Assembly: GCF_024753255.1 (NCBI RefSeq)
Contig: NZ_JANUHA010000013.1
Coordinates: 62,001 to 126,000 of the forward strand
Source of the DNA: Massilia agri
Lineage (GTDB): Bacteria; Pseudomonadota; Gammaproteobacteria; Burkholderiales; Burkholderiaceae_D
DNA: 64,000 bases
Reading direction: 5' to 3'
Part shown: in pieces, positions 1 through 8,533 of the stretch
Position numbering within the stretch: the stretch's first letter is position 1
How the letters are laid out: each line of letters begins with the position of its first letter
Position numbers and translations under genes: made by a program
The notes under the pieces: model-generated
Seen by the model: the letters and a program-made list of their open reading frames with translations, nothing else
Databases searched by the model: none
What the model was told of the DNA's origin: nothing

Positions 1-552
1 CTTGCGGTCGAGCGGACGCACGGTGCGCAGGTCGATGGTGCCGGACAGGCCGGCCGCCGTCATGTTGGCGTCGGGCGTCTTGTAGACCACCACGCCGCTG
101 AGCAGCTCGGACGGGTACTGGTCGAATTCGGCGCTGCGATCGTTGCTGGTGCTGGTCTGTTCGCGGCCGTTGAGCAGGGTGACGCCGAAGTCCGGCGCCA
201 GGCCGCGCAGGGAGATCACCTGGGCGCGGCCGGCCACGCGCTGCGCGGTCAGGCCGGGCAGGCGCGCGATCGATTCCGCGATCGACTGGTCCGGCAGCTT
301 GCCGATGTCTTCGGCGGTGATCGCTTCGACGATCGAGTCCGATTCCTTCTTGATCGCGATCGACGTTTCGATACTGCCGCGGATCCCGGTCACGACCACC
401 TGGGACGGGACGCCTTCCTGCGATGGGGCCTGGGACTGGGCTTGCGCCGATGCGCTCCACAGGCAGAGTGCGCAGGCGGCGGCGATGGGGCGCAAGCGGA
501 TTGCATGGGTGACGGCCGCATCGGCGCCACGGGCGTTGCGAATTCGAGTCAT
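1..552 (-). CDS. TonB-dependent receptor, N-terminal part (runs off window)
   Basis: Outer-membrane TonB-dependent transporter; only the first 184 codons lie in the window and the frame is open to base 1. Reading inward from the ATG at 552 there is a signal peptide ending near ASAQAQ, then VVVTGIRGSI and the plug-domain signature EAITAEDIGKLPDQSIAE, ISLRGL and VVVYKTPDANM. This is the oligosaccharide-receptor class common in glycan-degrading proteobacteria. The start is supported by an AGGAG ribosome site 5-10 bases upstream. Three LacI-type operators lie just upstream and the GH30 gene on the same strand carries the same operator, so a shared glucan/glucoside substrate is inferred. The family call is secure; the substrate is not. 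Confidence 0.93.
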   Translation of the reverse strand, partial: MTRIRNARGADAAVTHAIRLRPIAAACALCLWSASAQAQSQAPSQEGVPSQVVVTGIRGSIETSIAIKKESDSIVEAITAEDIGKLPDQSIAESIARLPGLTAQRVAGRAQVISLRGLAPDFGVTLLNGREQTSTSNDRSAEFDQYPSELLSGVVVYKTPDANMTAAGLSGTIDLRTVRPLDRK

Positions 553-586
553 GTGGGTCTCCTGAATTGTTATTCTGTGTCTTGTT

Positions 587-710
587 TTGGAAACGCTGCC
601 AAACGAGGACGCTATCTGGGAACGTCTTGCTGCCTGGTTTCACTGCACACCTGCCGGCGGGGATGGAAACGTTGCCAACCTGCTGGAAAATTTTTTGGAA
701 ACGTTGCCAA
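587..710. promoter_or_regulatory. Three LacI-type operators upstream of the TonB receptor
   Basis: Three 16-bp near-palindromes built on TTGGAAACGTTGCCAA lie at 587-602 (one change, GCTG for GTTG), 663-678 (first base A) and 695-710. Each centres on CG, as LacI-family operators do. Centre-to-centre distances are 76 and 32 bp, close to whole helical turns, which suits looping or cooperative binding. The nearest is 35 bp upstream of the receptor start. No LacI-family gene is in the window, so the regulator is encoded elsewhere. Confidence 0.8.
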
Positions 711-777
711 CCTGCCGAGCTCATTATTGCGCCGCTGTGAATACGATGTCAATGCAATTCACACCGGCTGTCGCGTT

Positions 778-2214
778 TCAGGGTTTGCCGCCCCAGGCGA
801 AAGTGGCGACGCTCATGCCCGGCAAGGTATAGCGGAAGCTCTGCCCTTTCATGCGGACCGAGAAGGTCTGTTCCTGTGGCGCGCCATTGGCCACGACGAG
901 GGCGAGCGAGCCGTCGCGGTTGCGGAAGGCGACGTTCGACAGCTCCCCTGCTGCTTCGCTCGACTGGACCCGCTGCGCGCCCGGCAGCACGAAGCGGCTG
1001 GCGTGGGCAAGCGCGTAGTACTCCACGTTGCGCGTCACTTCGCCGGTGCGCGAATCGATGGTCACGACGCCGCGGCAGTCCTTGCAGCCGCCCAGGTGCG
1101 GGCCGTCCTTCTCGTCCAGCGCCAGGTTCCACAGCAGGACGCCGCGCGCCCAGCCGCGCGTGGTGTCGATGACGAGGGTGCGGGTGAAGAACATCAGGTT
1201 CTTGGCCCAGTCCATGGCCCAGCGTCCGCCCGAGCACTCCGTGAACCAGGTGTCCTTGTCCGGGAAACGCGCGTGCACCTGGGCCTGCACGGCCACATTG
1301 CCCGCATAGCAGTGCCAGGCGACCCCGCTGACATACCTGGCGGCGGCCGGATCGGCCAGCACGGCCGTCGGCGACTGGGGTTCGTCCCAGTTGTGGTCCC
1401 AGTCGAAGACCGTGGTGCCGGGGTGCTCGCGCGCCAGCAAGGGGCCGAGGTGGCCGCCGATGAAAGCGGCGCGGCTCGGCGGATCGACGCGCATGCCCGG
1501 GTAGTCGGCAGGCTCGAAGTGCGGCTCGTTCTGCAGCGTCAGCGCGAAGATCGGCACCCCCTCCTTCTGCATGGCGCCCACGTAGCGGCCCAGGTAGCGG
1601 GCGAAGGCGTCGTAGGCTTCCGGCTTGAGCGAGCCCTTGATCAGGCTGTCGCTGCTCTTCATCCAGCCCGGCGCGCTCCAGGGCGAAGCCATCACCTTCA
1701 GTTGCGGATTGATCGCCAGCGCCTGTTTCACGGTCGGCAGCACGGTAGCCCGGTGCGGGTCGATGGAGAAGCGTTTCAATTCCGGATCACGCTCGCCTGC
1801 CGGCATGTCGTCGAAGCTGTAATGGCTCTGCGAGAAATCCGAGGCGCCGATGGTCAGGCGGGTGAAGGACATGCCGAGGCCGGGATTGCGGCCGAACAGC
1901 TCGCGCATCAGCTTGTCGCGCTGCGCCGGCTTCATGCGCTGCTGGATGAGAAAGGCCGAGGCGTCGGTGATCGAGGCGCCGAAGCCTTGTATTTCCTGGA
2001 AGCGCTTGGCGGGATCGATGTCGATCACGGTGGCTGCCGGCGCGGCGCGGCTGAACTTCGCGTCAGGGGCGCGTGCCATCAGCTTGGCCTGGTCGCCGGT
2101 GGTCAGCCAGGCCTGCACGGCGCCGGCTGCTTCCCCGGCCATGGCATGGGAATGGATGGCGCCCAGCAGTACCGTCAACACGGCGCTGCGGAGCATCAGC
2201 ATGGGTTTATACAT
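778..2214 (-). CDS. Exported glycoside hydrolase family 30 (beta-glucosidase/glucosylceramidase-like)
   Basis: A 478-residue GH30 enzyme, expected to cleave beta-linked glucosides (beta-1,6-glucan, or glucosylceramide-like substrates). The N-terminus is a signal peptide ending near SHAMAG. The GH30 landmarks are IQGFGASITDAS (~75-86), ASPWSAPGWMKSS (~176-188), the acid/base motif LTLQNEPHFEP with Glu230, and the nucleophile region WFTECSGG with Glu326. A C-terminal beta-sandwich follows. The ATG at 2214 was chosen because the signal peptide begins there and GGAGA precedes it; the frame is open 43 codons further but gives no export signal. A LacI-type operator lies 37 bp upstream. It is probably co-regulated with the TonB receptor downstream on the same strand. 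Substrate specificity within GH30 cannot be decided here. Confidence 0.93.
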   Translation of the reverse strand: MYKPMLMLRSAVLTVLLGAIHSHAMAGEAAGAVQAWLTTGDQAKLMARAPDAKFSRAAPAATVIDIDPAKRFQEIQGFGASITDASAFLIQQRMKPAQRDKLMRELFGRNPGLGMSFTRLTIGASDFSQSHYSFDDMPAGERDPELKRFSIDPHRATVLPTVKQALAINPQLKVMASPWSAPGWMKSSDSLIKGSLKPEAYDAFARYLGRYVGAMQKEGVPIFALTLQNEPHFEPADYPGMRVDPPSRAAFIGGHLGPLLAREHPGTTVFDWDHNWDEPQSPTAVLADPAAARYVSGVAWHCYAGNVAVQAQVHARFPDKDTWFTECSGGRWAMDWAKNLMFFTRTLVIDTTRGWARGVLLWNLALDEKDGPHLGGCKDCRGVVTIDSRTGEVTRNVEYYALAHASRFVLPGAQRVQSSEAAGELSNVAFRNRDGSLALVVANGAPQEQTFSVRMKGQSFRYTLPGMSVATFAWGGKP

Positions 2215-2250
2215 TGTCGTGGGTCTCCTCTCATTGGAACGCAACCGAAA

Positions 2251-2266
2251 TTGGAAACGTTGCCAA
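2251..2266. promoter_or_regulatory. LacI-type operator upstream of the GH30 gene
   Basis: TTGGAAACGTTGCCAA is identical to the operator at 695-710 and lies 37 bp upstream of the GH30 start codon. It links the GH30 gene and the TonB receptor into one predicted LacI-family regulon. Confidence 0.8.
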
Positions 2267-2378
2267 ATCAATATAGCACGCTTGAGTAGACACGTGGAAA
2301 TCAAAAAACCGCATTCGCGCGGCTGTGATAAGTTCGTTTCCACCTACCCGCTCACGTCACTTACAGGAGAGACGCAGG

Positions 2379-3140
2379 ATGAATCGTTTCAGGGAAAAGA
2401 CCGTACTTGTCACTGGCGCCGCTTCCGGCATCGGACTTGCCTGCGCCCGCCGCTTCCTCGACGAGGGTGCGCGCGTTGTCATGCTCGATATCGACGAAGC
2501 CACGCTTCGCAAGGCGGTCGCCGGGCTTGCCCAGGACCGTGTCCTGGTGCAGGTCGGCGATACGGCCGACAAGGCGACCGCCGTCGCCGCGGTCAAGGCG
2601 GCTGTCGACTCCTTCGGCAGGCTGGATATCCTCATTAACAATGCCGGCATGGCGACCGAAGGCGACATCATGCACACGAGCGAAGACGACTTCGCACGCG
2701 TCATGGCAGTCAACGTGGCCGGCTACTTCCACATGGCCAAGGCGGCGATGCCCGAACTCGTCAAGACGCGCGGCTCGATCGTGATGACCTCCTCGGTGTC
2801 GGGACTGGGCGGAGACTGGGAGCTGTTCGCCTACAACACCTCGAAGGGCGCCGTCAGCAATATGGTGCGCGCGATGGCGATGGATGCGGCGAAGGATGGC
2901 GTGCGGGTCAACGCGGTCAATCCGAGCTTCACGGTATCCCGGATGACCGAGGACATGGTGAGCGATCCCGAGCTGGTCGCCGAATTCAGGAAGCGGATGC
3001 CGCTCGGCGCGCCGGAAGATCCGGAAGGTGTCGCGGCGGCGATGGCCTTCCTGGCGAGCGAGGATGCGCGCCTCATCACCGGGGTGAACCTGCCGGTGGA
3101 TAACGGACTGATGGCCTCCAACGGGCAGCCGCACCAGTAA
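2379..3140 (+). CDS. SDR family NAD(P)-dependent oxidoreductase
   Basis: Classical short-chain dehydrogenase of 253 residues, close to the family norm of about 250. It has the dinucleotide motif TGAASGIG near residue 12, NNAG (~86-89), the catalytic region SSVSGLGG...YNTSKGAV with the YxxxK pair, and a C-terminal TGVNLPVDNG. The start at 2379 has CAGG just upstream, is where the family homology begins, and makes the longer open frame from 2325 unlikely. The LysR gene at 3232 follows on the same strand. The substrate is not recognisable; a secondary alcohol or sugar is possible. Confidence 0.9.
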   Translation: MNRFREKTVLVTGAASGIGLACARRFLDEGARVVMLDIDEATLRKAVAGLAQDRVLVQVGDTADKATAVAAVKAAVDSFGRLDILINNAGMATEGDIMHTSEDDFARVMAVNVAGYFHMAKAAMPELVKTRGSIVMTSSVSGLGGDWELFAYNTSKGAVSNMVRAMAMDAAKDGVRVNAVNPSFTVSRMTEDMVSDPELVAEFRKRMPLGAPEDPEGVAAAMAFLASEDARLITGVNLPVDNGLMASNGQPHQ

Positions 3141-3231
3141 AGCCATCCCGCCGCCAGGATTGCTGCTCTTTCCATTTTCCGAAATAATGCAGAGCGATGG
3201 AACCGGCGTGTGATGCTGGTGACGCTTTCGC

Positions 3232-4143
3232 ATGGAGAAATGGGTGGACCAGGTTCATTTGATGAGCGTATTCGTCGCGGTCGGCGAAGAAGAGGGTTTT
3301 GCCGCGGCGGCGCGCCGTCTCGACCTGTCCCCGGCAGCGGTGACGCGCGCGATCGCCGCGCTGGAAGAAAAGCTCGGCGTCAAGCTGCTGCTGCGCACCA
3401 CCCGCAACGTGCGCCTGACCGAGGCCGGCCGCCGCTACCTGGACGATAGCCGCAACATCCTGTCCAGCATCGCGGAAGCCAACGAGGCCGCGGCCGGCGT
3501 CAACTCGGCCCCGAAGGGCAATCTGTCGGTCACGGCTCCGGTCCTGTTCGGCAAGACCTTCGTGATGCCCGGCATCGTGCGCTACCTGAAAGCGTACCCG
3601 GAGGTCGAGGTCTCGGCGCTGTTCCTCGACCGCGTCGTCAACCTGGTGGAGGAAGGCATCGACGTGGCGGTGCGCATCGGCCACCTGCCCGACTCCAGCC
3701 TGAAGGCCGTGCGGGTGGGCCAGGTGCGGCGCGTGCTGTGCGCCTCGCCCGAATACCTGGCCAGGCACGGCGTGCCGCGGCATCCGGACGAGCTGCTGCG
3801 CCACACCATCGTCGCGGCGAGCGGCGTCACGCCCCGGGTCGAGTGGAAGTTCGGGGCGGACGACGACCCCACCATGGTGCGCCTGCGGCCGCGACTGACG
3901 GTCACCAGCAACGACGCCGCCATCGCGGCCGCCGTCATGGGCCTTGGCATCTGCCGGCTGCTGTCTTACCAGATCGCGGACGAGCTGGCGGCGGGCCGCC
4001 TGAAGATCGTGCTGGCCGATCACGAGGAGGCGCCGTGGCCGGTGCACCTGGTGCACCGCGAGAGCAAATTCGGCTCGTCCAAGGTGCGCAATTTCATCGA
4101 CCTGCTTGCCGGGGAACTCAAGGCCCACCCCCACCTCGACTGA
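3232..4143 (+). CDS. LysR family transcriptional regulator
   Basis: A 303-residue LysR-type regulator. The N-terminal winged helix-turn-helix (MSVFVAVGEEEGFAAAARRL...SPAAVTRAIAALEEKLGVKLLLRTTRNVRLTEAG, ~residues 11-60 in outline) is followed by a periplasmic-binding-like co-inducer domain (~90-295). The form RTTRNVRLTEAGRRYLDD is typical of the large group that controls a neighbouring oxidoreductase. It lies 91 bp after the SDR gene and converges with the DUF1348 gene, ending 13 bp from its stop. Target and inducer are not evident. Confidence 0.92.
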   Translation: MEKWVDQVHLMSVFVAVGEEEGFAAAARRLDLSPAAVTRAIAALEEKLGVKLLLRTTRNVRLTEAGRRYLDDSRNILSSIAEANEAAAGVNSAPKGNLSVTAPVLFGKTFVMPGIVRYLKAYPEVEVSALFLDRVVNLVEEGIDVAVRIGHLPDSSLKAVRVGQVRRVLCASPEYLARHGVPRHPDELLRHTIVAASGVTPRVEWKFGADDDPTMVRLRPRLTVTSNDAAIAAAVMGLGICRLLSYQIADELAAGRLKIVLADHEEAPWPVHLVHRESKFGSSKVRNFIDLLAGELKAHPHLD

Positions 4144-4156
4144 GGCCCGCCATCGT

Positions 4157-4636
4157 TCACAGCCCGAGATCGGACAGGCCCGGATGGTCGTCCGGGCGGC
4201 GGCCGAGCGGCCAGCGGAACTTGCGCTCCTCTTCCTTGATCGGCATATCGTTGATGCATGCGTAACGGTTGACCATCAGGCCGTCCGGTCCGAACTCCCA
4301 GTTCTCGTTGCCGTAGGAACGGTACCAGTTGCCCGAGTCGTCGCGGCTCTCGTAGGCGTAGCGCACGGCGATGCGGTTGTCGGTGAAGGCCCACAGCTCC
4401 TTGATCAGGCGGTACTCGAGCTCCTTCTTCCATTTGCGTTCGAGGAAGGCGCGCGCTTCGTCGCGGCCATTGCAGAACTCGGCGCGGTTGCGCCAGTGGG
4501 TGTCGAGGCTGTAGGCCAGCGCCACCCTGGCGGCATCGCGGGTGTTCCAGCCGTCTTCGGCCAGGCGCACTTTCTCGATGGCGGATGCACGGGTGAAGGG
4601 TGGGAGCGGAGGACGGACTTCGGCGCTTGACGTCAT
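4157..4636 (-). CDS. DUF1348 / NTF2-like (SnoaL-fold) protein
   Basis: Small 159-residue protein of the DUF1348 family, which has a nuclear-transport-factor-2-like cone fold. Recognisable features are [18 protein letters not shown] near the N-terminus, [23 protein letters not shown] in the middle and the conserved stretch [22 protein letters not shown]. Family members have no firmly assigned reaction. It is the last gene of a minus-strand group with a flavin/iron-sulfur reductase and a PPOX-family protein, 23 bp after the reductase stop, so a role in the same oxidative or detoxifying process is inferred. Start supported by AGAGG upstream. Confidence 0.85.
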   Translation of the reverse strand: MTSSAEVRPPLPPFTRASAIEKVRLAEDGWNTRDAARVALAYSLDTHWRNRAEFCNGRDEARAFLERKWKKELEYRLIKELWAFTDNRIAVRYAYESRDDSGNWYRSYGNENWEFGPDGLMVNRYACINDMPIKEEERKFRWPLGRRPDDHPGLSDLGL

Positions 4637-4659
4637 GGGATACCTCTTTCAGTGGTGGC

Positions 4660-5601
4660 TTACAAATCGAGTTCGAGTTCGGGCGTGGCGGCCCAGGACA
4701 CGCACGGGGTCATCCCCTGCGCGCGCTGGGCGGGCGTGAGGCAGACGTCGCGGTGCAGGGGCGCGCCGGAGACCACGCCGGCGTAGCAGTTGCCGCATTC
4801 GCCGCGCTTGCACTCATAGGAGACGAACACGTCGGCATCGATCATGGCGTCCAGGATCGAGGCGCCGGGCGCGACGTCGAGGGTCATGCCGCTCTGGAGC
4901 AGGTGCACGCGCAGCGGCCTGTCCTGGGCCTGGGCGCGCGCGCCGAAGCTTTCGAAGCGGATGTGCCGCTGCGGCCAGCCCTGCGCCGTGGCGGCGGCGC
5001 GGATCGCTTCCAGCAGCGCCACCGGGCCGCAGGCATGCAGCTCGCAGCCTTCCCGCCAGGGGCCGACCAGGGCTTGCAGGTCGGGACGGCCGTCCACGCC
5101 GGTGGCGTAGGTGCGTACGCGCCCTGCGCCGAGCGCCTGCCAGTCCCCGGCCAGCACCAGGCGCTCGCGGTCGTGCGCCAGGTAATGCAATGCATAGTCG
5201 GCGCCGGCGGCGTCCAGCGCGCGCGCCATCGGCAGGATCGGCGTGATGCCGATGCCGCCGGCGATCAGCACGGTGCGGACGGCGCCCGGGTGCAGCCTGA
5301 AGCTGTCGCGCGGCGCGCCGACCTCCAGCTCCATGCCCGGCGCGAACTCGTCGTGCAGCACGCGTGAACCGCCACGGCCGCGCTCCTCGCGCTGCACCGC
5401 GATGCGCAGCCTGCCGTCCACCTCGCCCACCACGGAGTAGGCGTTGGCGTGGCCGGCGCCGCTGCGCGCTTCGAAGCGCAGCTCCACGTGGGCGCCGGGC
5501 TGCCAGGGCGGCAGCGCGGCGCCGCCGAGCGGGGCGAGGCGGAATTCCTTCACGGCCGGGCCGTGCGGGATGATGGCGTCGATCAGGTAGCGCATGGTCA
5601 T
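4660..5601 (-). CDS. PDR/VanB-type oxidoreductase (flavin domain plus C-terminal 2Fe-2S ferredoxin)
   Basis: A 313-residue electron-transfer protein like the reductase of phthalate dioxygenase or vanillate demethylase. A ferredoxin-reductase-like FAD/FMN domain (FRLAP, GAHVELRF, NAYSVVGE) is followed by an NAD-binding domain (VLIAGGIGITPILPMARAL) and a C-terminal plant-type ferredoxin with the cluster motif CKRGECGNC and a later Cys in HRDVCLT. Its start overlaps the stop of the upstream PPOX gene as ATGA, so the pair is translationally coupled. No oxygenase component is nearby, so its electron acceptor is probably the PPOX-type partner or a distant protein. Confidence 0.9.
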   Translation of the reverse strand: MTMRYLIDAIIPHGPAVKEFRLAPLGGAALPPWQPGAHVELRFEARSGAGHANAYSVVGEVDGRLRIAVQREERGRGGSRVLHDEFAPGMELEVGAPRDSFRLHPGAVRTVLIAGGIGITPILPMARALDAAGADYALHYLAHDRERLVLAGDWQALGAGRVRTYATGVDGRPDLQALVGPWREGCELHACGPVALLEAIRAAATAQGWPQRHIRFESFGARAQAQDRPLRVHLLQSGMTLDVAPGASILDAMIDADVFVSYECKRGECGNCYAGVVSGAPLHRDVCLTPAQRAQGMTPCVSWAATPELELDL

Positions 5602-6530
5602 GCCTCCGCGGTGGCCGGATTGAAGGGCGATGCATCGAGGTATTCCCACTCGAGCCGGCGCGGGGTGCGGCGCAGCAGCCAGCGCTCGACCTCGATCTCC
5701 CAGAAGCGCCCGGTGCCGCCGGTGAGGCCAAGCGGATCGTCCTGGCCGTGCAGGATGCGCGCCCGGCCGCTGATCTGCAGCAGCCGCTGCCCGTCGAAAT
5801 CGGGAATGCACAGGCCGACGCGCGGATCCAGCACCAGGTTGCCGAAGGTGTTGAACAGGCTGTTGCCGGCGTAATCCGGCATGCGCAGCAGGCCGTCCCC
5901 GGGCACCTGGACGAAGCCGGGATTGCCGCCGCGGTGCGAGGCGTCGGCCCCGGTCCGCGGGTGGTTGCTGGCCACGAACAGGGTGTCGGCGCGGCGCACG
6001 ATGTCGCGCACCTCGCCGTCCAGCGTCCTGCCCTCGCCCAGCAGGGCCGGCAGCGTGGCGCCGTCCATGCCGCGCAGCTGGCGGCGCTGGATGTACTTGG
6101 GGCAGTTCGGATAGGCTTCGCGCACCGCCACCTCGAAGCCCCCGGCGTCCAGGCGCGTCAGGTCGCCGTTGATGCGGTAGCGGCGGCGCGATCCCAGTTC
6201 GATGAACAGCATGCCGAGCGCCGGGTTGGCGGCGACGTTGGTCCAGAACGGGTCGAGCGGGTCGCGCCGCTCCTCCGGCACGTCGATCGCGATCGCGGCG
6301 GCGCTGTCGGCGTGGATGAAGCCGGATTCGCCGAACAGCAGCGTGGCCCAGGGCGCGCCGGCGGCGTCGACGCTGGCCAGCACCGCCATCGACTGCTTCT
6401 GCAGGAAGGGCCGGGCGCCGCCGAGAATGGTGTTCGCGATGACCGTGCCGTTGCGCTCGGCGATGGCGACCTCGCCGGCGGATTGTTGCACGCTGCGTTC
6501 GCCTTCGTGGTAGACCGATGTCGTCGTCAT
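5598..6530 (-). CDS. Pyridoxamine 5'-phosphate oxidase (PPOX) family flavoprotein
   Basis: A 310-residue FMN-binding split-barrel protein of the larger PPOX class that is sometimes fused to ferredoxin reductases. Visible features include PFLQKQSMAVLASVDAAG, PWATLLFGESGFI, and FVASNHPRTGADASHRGGNPGFVQV, a region typical of this class, followed by LDPRVGLCIPDFDGQRLLQISGRARI. The ATG at 6530 has a GGAGAGGG site upstream; the much longer open frame beyond it is out-of-frame readthrough and looks non-coding. ATGA overlap with the PDR reductase gene suggests a two-protein redox system. It is not pdxH itself, being longer and lacking that context. Confidence 0.88.
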   Translation of the reverse strand: MTTTSVYHEGERSVQQSAGEVAIAERNGTVIANTILGGARPFLQKQSMAVLASVDAAGAPWATLLFGESGFIHADSAAAIAIDVPEERRDPLDPFWTNVAANPALGMLFIELGSRRRYRINGDLTRLDAGGFEVAVREAYPNCPKYIQRRQLRGMDGATLPALLGEGRTLDGEVRDIVRRADTLFVASNHPRTGADASHRGGNPGFVQVPGDGLLRMPDYAGNSLFNTFGNLVLDPRVGLCIPDFDGQRLLQISGRARILHGQDDPLGLTGGTGRFWEIEVERWLLRRTPRRLEWEYLDASPFNPATAEA

Positions 6531-6736
6531 GCCGCCCTCTCCCGTGTGCCGGCCGGCCTGCGGGCCTTGCCTGGTTGTCGTGAGATGCATTCTGTCGAAT
6601 CGGACGGCCCTGTGGAATGATGCAGGCCGCAATTCATTATTTCGCACGAAGGAACGCCGGCCGGTCCGTCTGCAGCAGGGCGCCGGGCTTCCCGCCGCGC
6701 TCCAGCGCGGCGGGGTCGTCGAGATCGATGCGGATT

Positions 6737-7273
6737 TCAGTTCGCCGCCGGGAAGTCGACGATGGTGTCGTTGACCCGGTTCAGCAGGTTGGTGAAGGTG
6801 ATGCTGGCCACCGCCAGTAACGTGTCGACCACCTGCGCATCGCTGTAGCCGGCCGCCTTGACCTCGTCCAGCACCGCGGCCGGGACCGTGCCCACCGTGC
6901 GTACCAGGCGCCGCGCGAAGGCCGCGAGGGCGTCGATGGCGGCGTCGCCGGTCGGGCTGGCGGTGCGGATGGCGCGGATCGCCTCGACACTCAGGCCGGC
7001 GTGCTTGCCCATCAGCGAGTGGGCGGCCAGGCAGTAGTCGCATTCGGCGACGGCGCTGACGGCCAGCTTGACGACTTCGATCTGCTTCTGCGACAGGCTG
7101 CCCTTGCGCAGGGCGCCGTCGAGGTTCAGCGCCGCTTCGAGGGCGACCGTGCTGTTCGAGCCGATCGTGACGTAGGCGTTCGGGACCATGCCGATCGAGG
7201 ATTTGATGGCGCCGAACAGTTGGGCGGCGTGGCCGGTGGCCTGGTCGATCCGGACGGTATGCAGACGGGACAT
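6737..7273 (-). CDS. Carboxymuconolactone decarboxylase / AhpD-like family protein
   Basis: A 178-residue AhpD-fold protein. The redox-active motif is AECDYCLAAH, a CxxC followed by His, as in peroxidase-associated AhpD proteins. Flanking helices (IGMVPNAYVTIGSNS, SQKQIEVVKLAVSAVAE) fit the alkylhydroperoxidase core. It is divergent from the AraC gene at 7557 and upstream of the PPOX/PDR pair with a 206-bp gap. Together these suggest a peroxide or electrophile detoxification cluster under the AraC-type regulator; that is inference. Family assignment is firm. Confidence 0.9.
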   Translation of the reverse strand: MSRLHTVRIDQATGHAAQLFGAIKSSIGMVPNAYVTIGSNSTVALEAALNLDGALRKGSLSQKQIEVVKLAVSAVAECDYCLAAHSLMGKHAGLSVEAIRAIRTASPTGDAAIDALAAFARRLVRTVGTVPAAVLDEVKAAGYSDAQVVDTLLAVASITFTNLLNRVNDTIVDFPAAN

Positions 7274-7556
7274 GATGGTTTCCTTTCAGTGTTTGTCGTT
7301 GGCTGCCAGCCTTTTTGTTCGCTGGCATGGAAACCAGTGTAGGACTGGCGACCTGGAAGATGAATGCCCGAAACACGCCGAAAACTGCTCGATCGTCTCA
7401 CCCTCACACGCATCGCTGACCGATGCGTAGTGAAGTCACCCGAAGCCCGGGATGGGCATGATGTCGCACGCCCTGCTTCCCATTTAGAATGGTCGTCTCT
7501 GCCGTGTACCGCGCTGTCGACAGCGCCCGGGCCATGGCAATCCCATTTTCATCTTC

Positions 7557-8501
7557 ATGCACATGGATACGCTGAGCCGCCTGCTTTCCCTGTTTTCGCT
7601 GCATACCTCGCTGGACATCCGCTGCAGCCTGGCCGCTCCCTGGGTCCTGGAGGAAGCCGCCGCGGCGCCCGGCTCGGCGCCCTATCACCTGATCATCGAC
7701 GGCGCCGCCTCGGTCGACCTGCCGGACGGGGAGCGCCTCGAGCTTTCAACCGGCGACATCATCGTCTTTCCCCACGGCGGCGCACATCGCCTGCATGCCG
7801 GGCCGCCCGCGCAGGCAAGCACGCCGCACGATGTTCCCGGCCCGGACCTGGTCCGCTGGAAAGCGAACGAGGGCGACGGCCCCTTGACCGGCATCCTGTG
7901 CGGGCGCTTCGTGTTCGACGACAACGCACGGCGCGTGCTGCAGCGCGCCTTGCCGCCGGTGATCGTGGTGCGCACCGCGAACCGGCCGGACTTCTCCGGC
8001 CTGCATGCGCTCATGATGATGCTGCGAAGCGAAACGGACCAGGCGCGCCCCGGTTCGTCCACCGTCGTCTCGCACCTGTCCTCCGCGCTGTTCGCACTCC
8101 TGATGAGGGCGTGGCTCGACGACAATGCGGTCATGCCCGGACTGCTGGCACTGCTGGCCGACCGGCGCCTCGGCGCGGCGATGCAGCGCATGCTGCAGTC
8201 TCCGGGCCGGCCCTGGCTGGTCGAGGATCTCGCGGCGGCATGCTTCATGTCGCGCGCCACCTTCGCGCGCGTGTTCCGCCAGGTGGCGGGGCAGACGCCC
8301 GCCGCGGTGCTGACCGAACTGCGCATGGCGCAGGCGGCGATCGCGCTGGCACGCGACACGGTGTCCATCGGCGAGATCGCCGAAACCGTCGGCTACCAGT
8401 CGGAAGCGGCCTTCCACCGGGTCTTCAAGCGCAGTCATGGCATCGGGCCCGGCGAATACCGCCGCAAAGGCGCGTCCGCATGGTCGGGCAAGTCCACGTA
8501 G
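7557..8501 (+). CDS. AraC family transcriptional regulator with cupin-type sensor domain
   Basis: A 314-residue regulator. The N-terminal half is a cupin-like ligand domain (APYHLIIDGAASVDLPDGE, GDIIVFPHGGAHRL), and the C-terminal ~100 residues form the two-helix-turn-helix AraC DNA-binding domain (WLVEDLAAACFMSRATFARVFRQVAG and IGEIAETVGYQSEAAFHRVFKRSHGIGPGEYRR). The start could also be the ATG two codons later. It is transcribed away from the AhpD-like gene across a 283-bp gap and is followed 32 bp later by a Gfo/Idh oxidoreductase, so either side may be its target. Confidence 0.92.
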   Translation: MHMDTLSRLLSLFSLHTSLDIRCSLAAPWVLEEAAAAPGSAPYHLIIDGAASVDLPDGERLELSTGDIIVFPHGGAHRLHAGPPAQASTPHDVPGPDLVRWKANEGDGPLTGILCGRFVFDDNARRVLQRALPPVIVVRTANRPDFSGLHALMMMLRSETDQARPGSSTVVSHLSSALFALLMRAWLDDNAVMPGLLALLADRRLGAAMQRMLQSPGRPWLVEDLAAACFMSRATFARVFRQVAGQTPAAVLTELRMAQAAIALARDTVSIGEIAETVGYQSEAAFHRVFKRSHGIGPGEYRRKGASAWSGKST

Positions 8502-8533
8502 AATCCCTCGACGACTCACTCGCAGGAGCAGGC

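Noticed and set aside
7364..8533. A frame that would join the AraC region to the Gfo/Idh protein as one 747-residue product
   Set aside because: The first 390 residues are the AraC gene read out of frame. The Gfo/Idh protein has a proper start and ribosome site at 8534.
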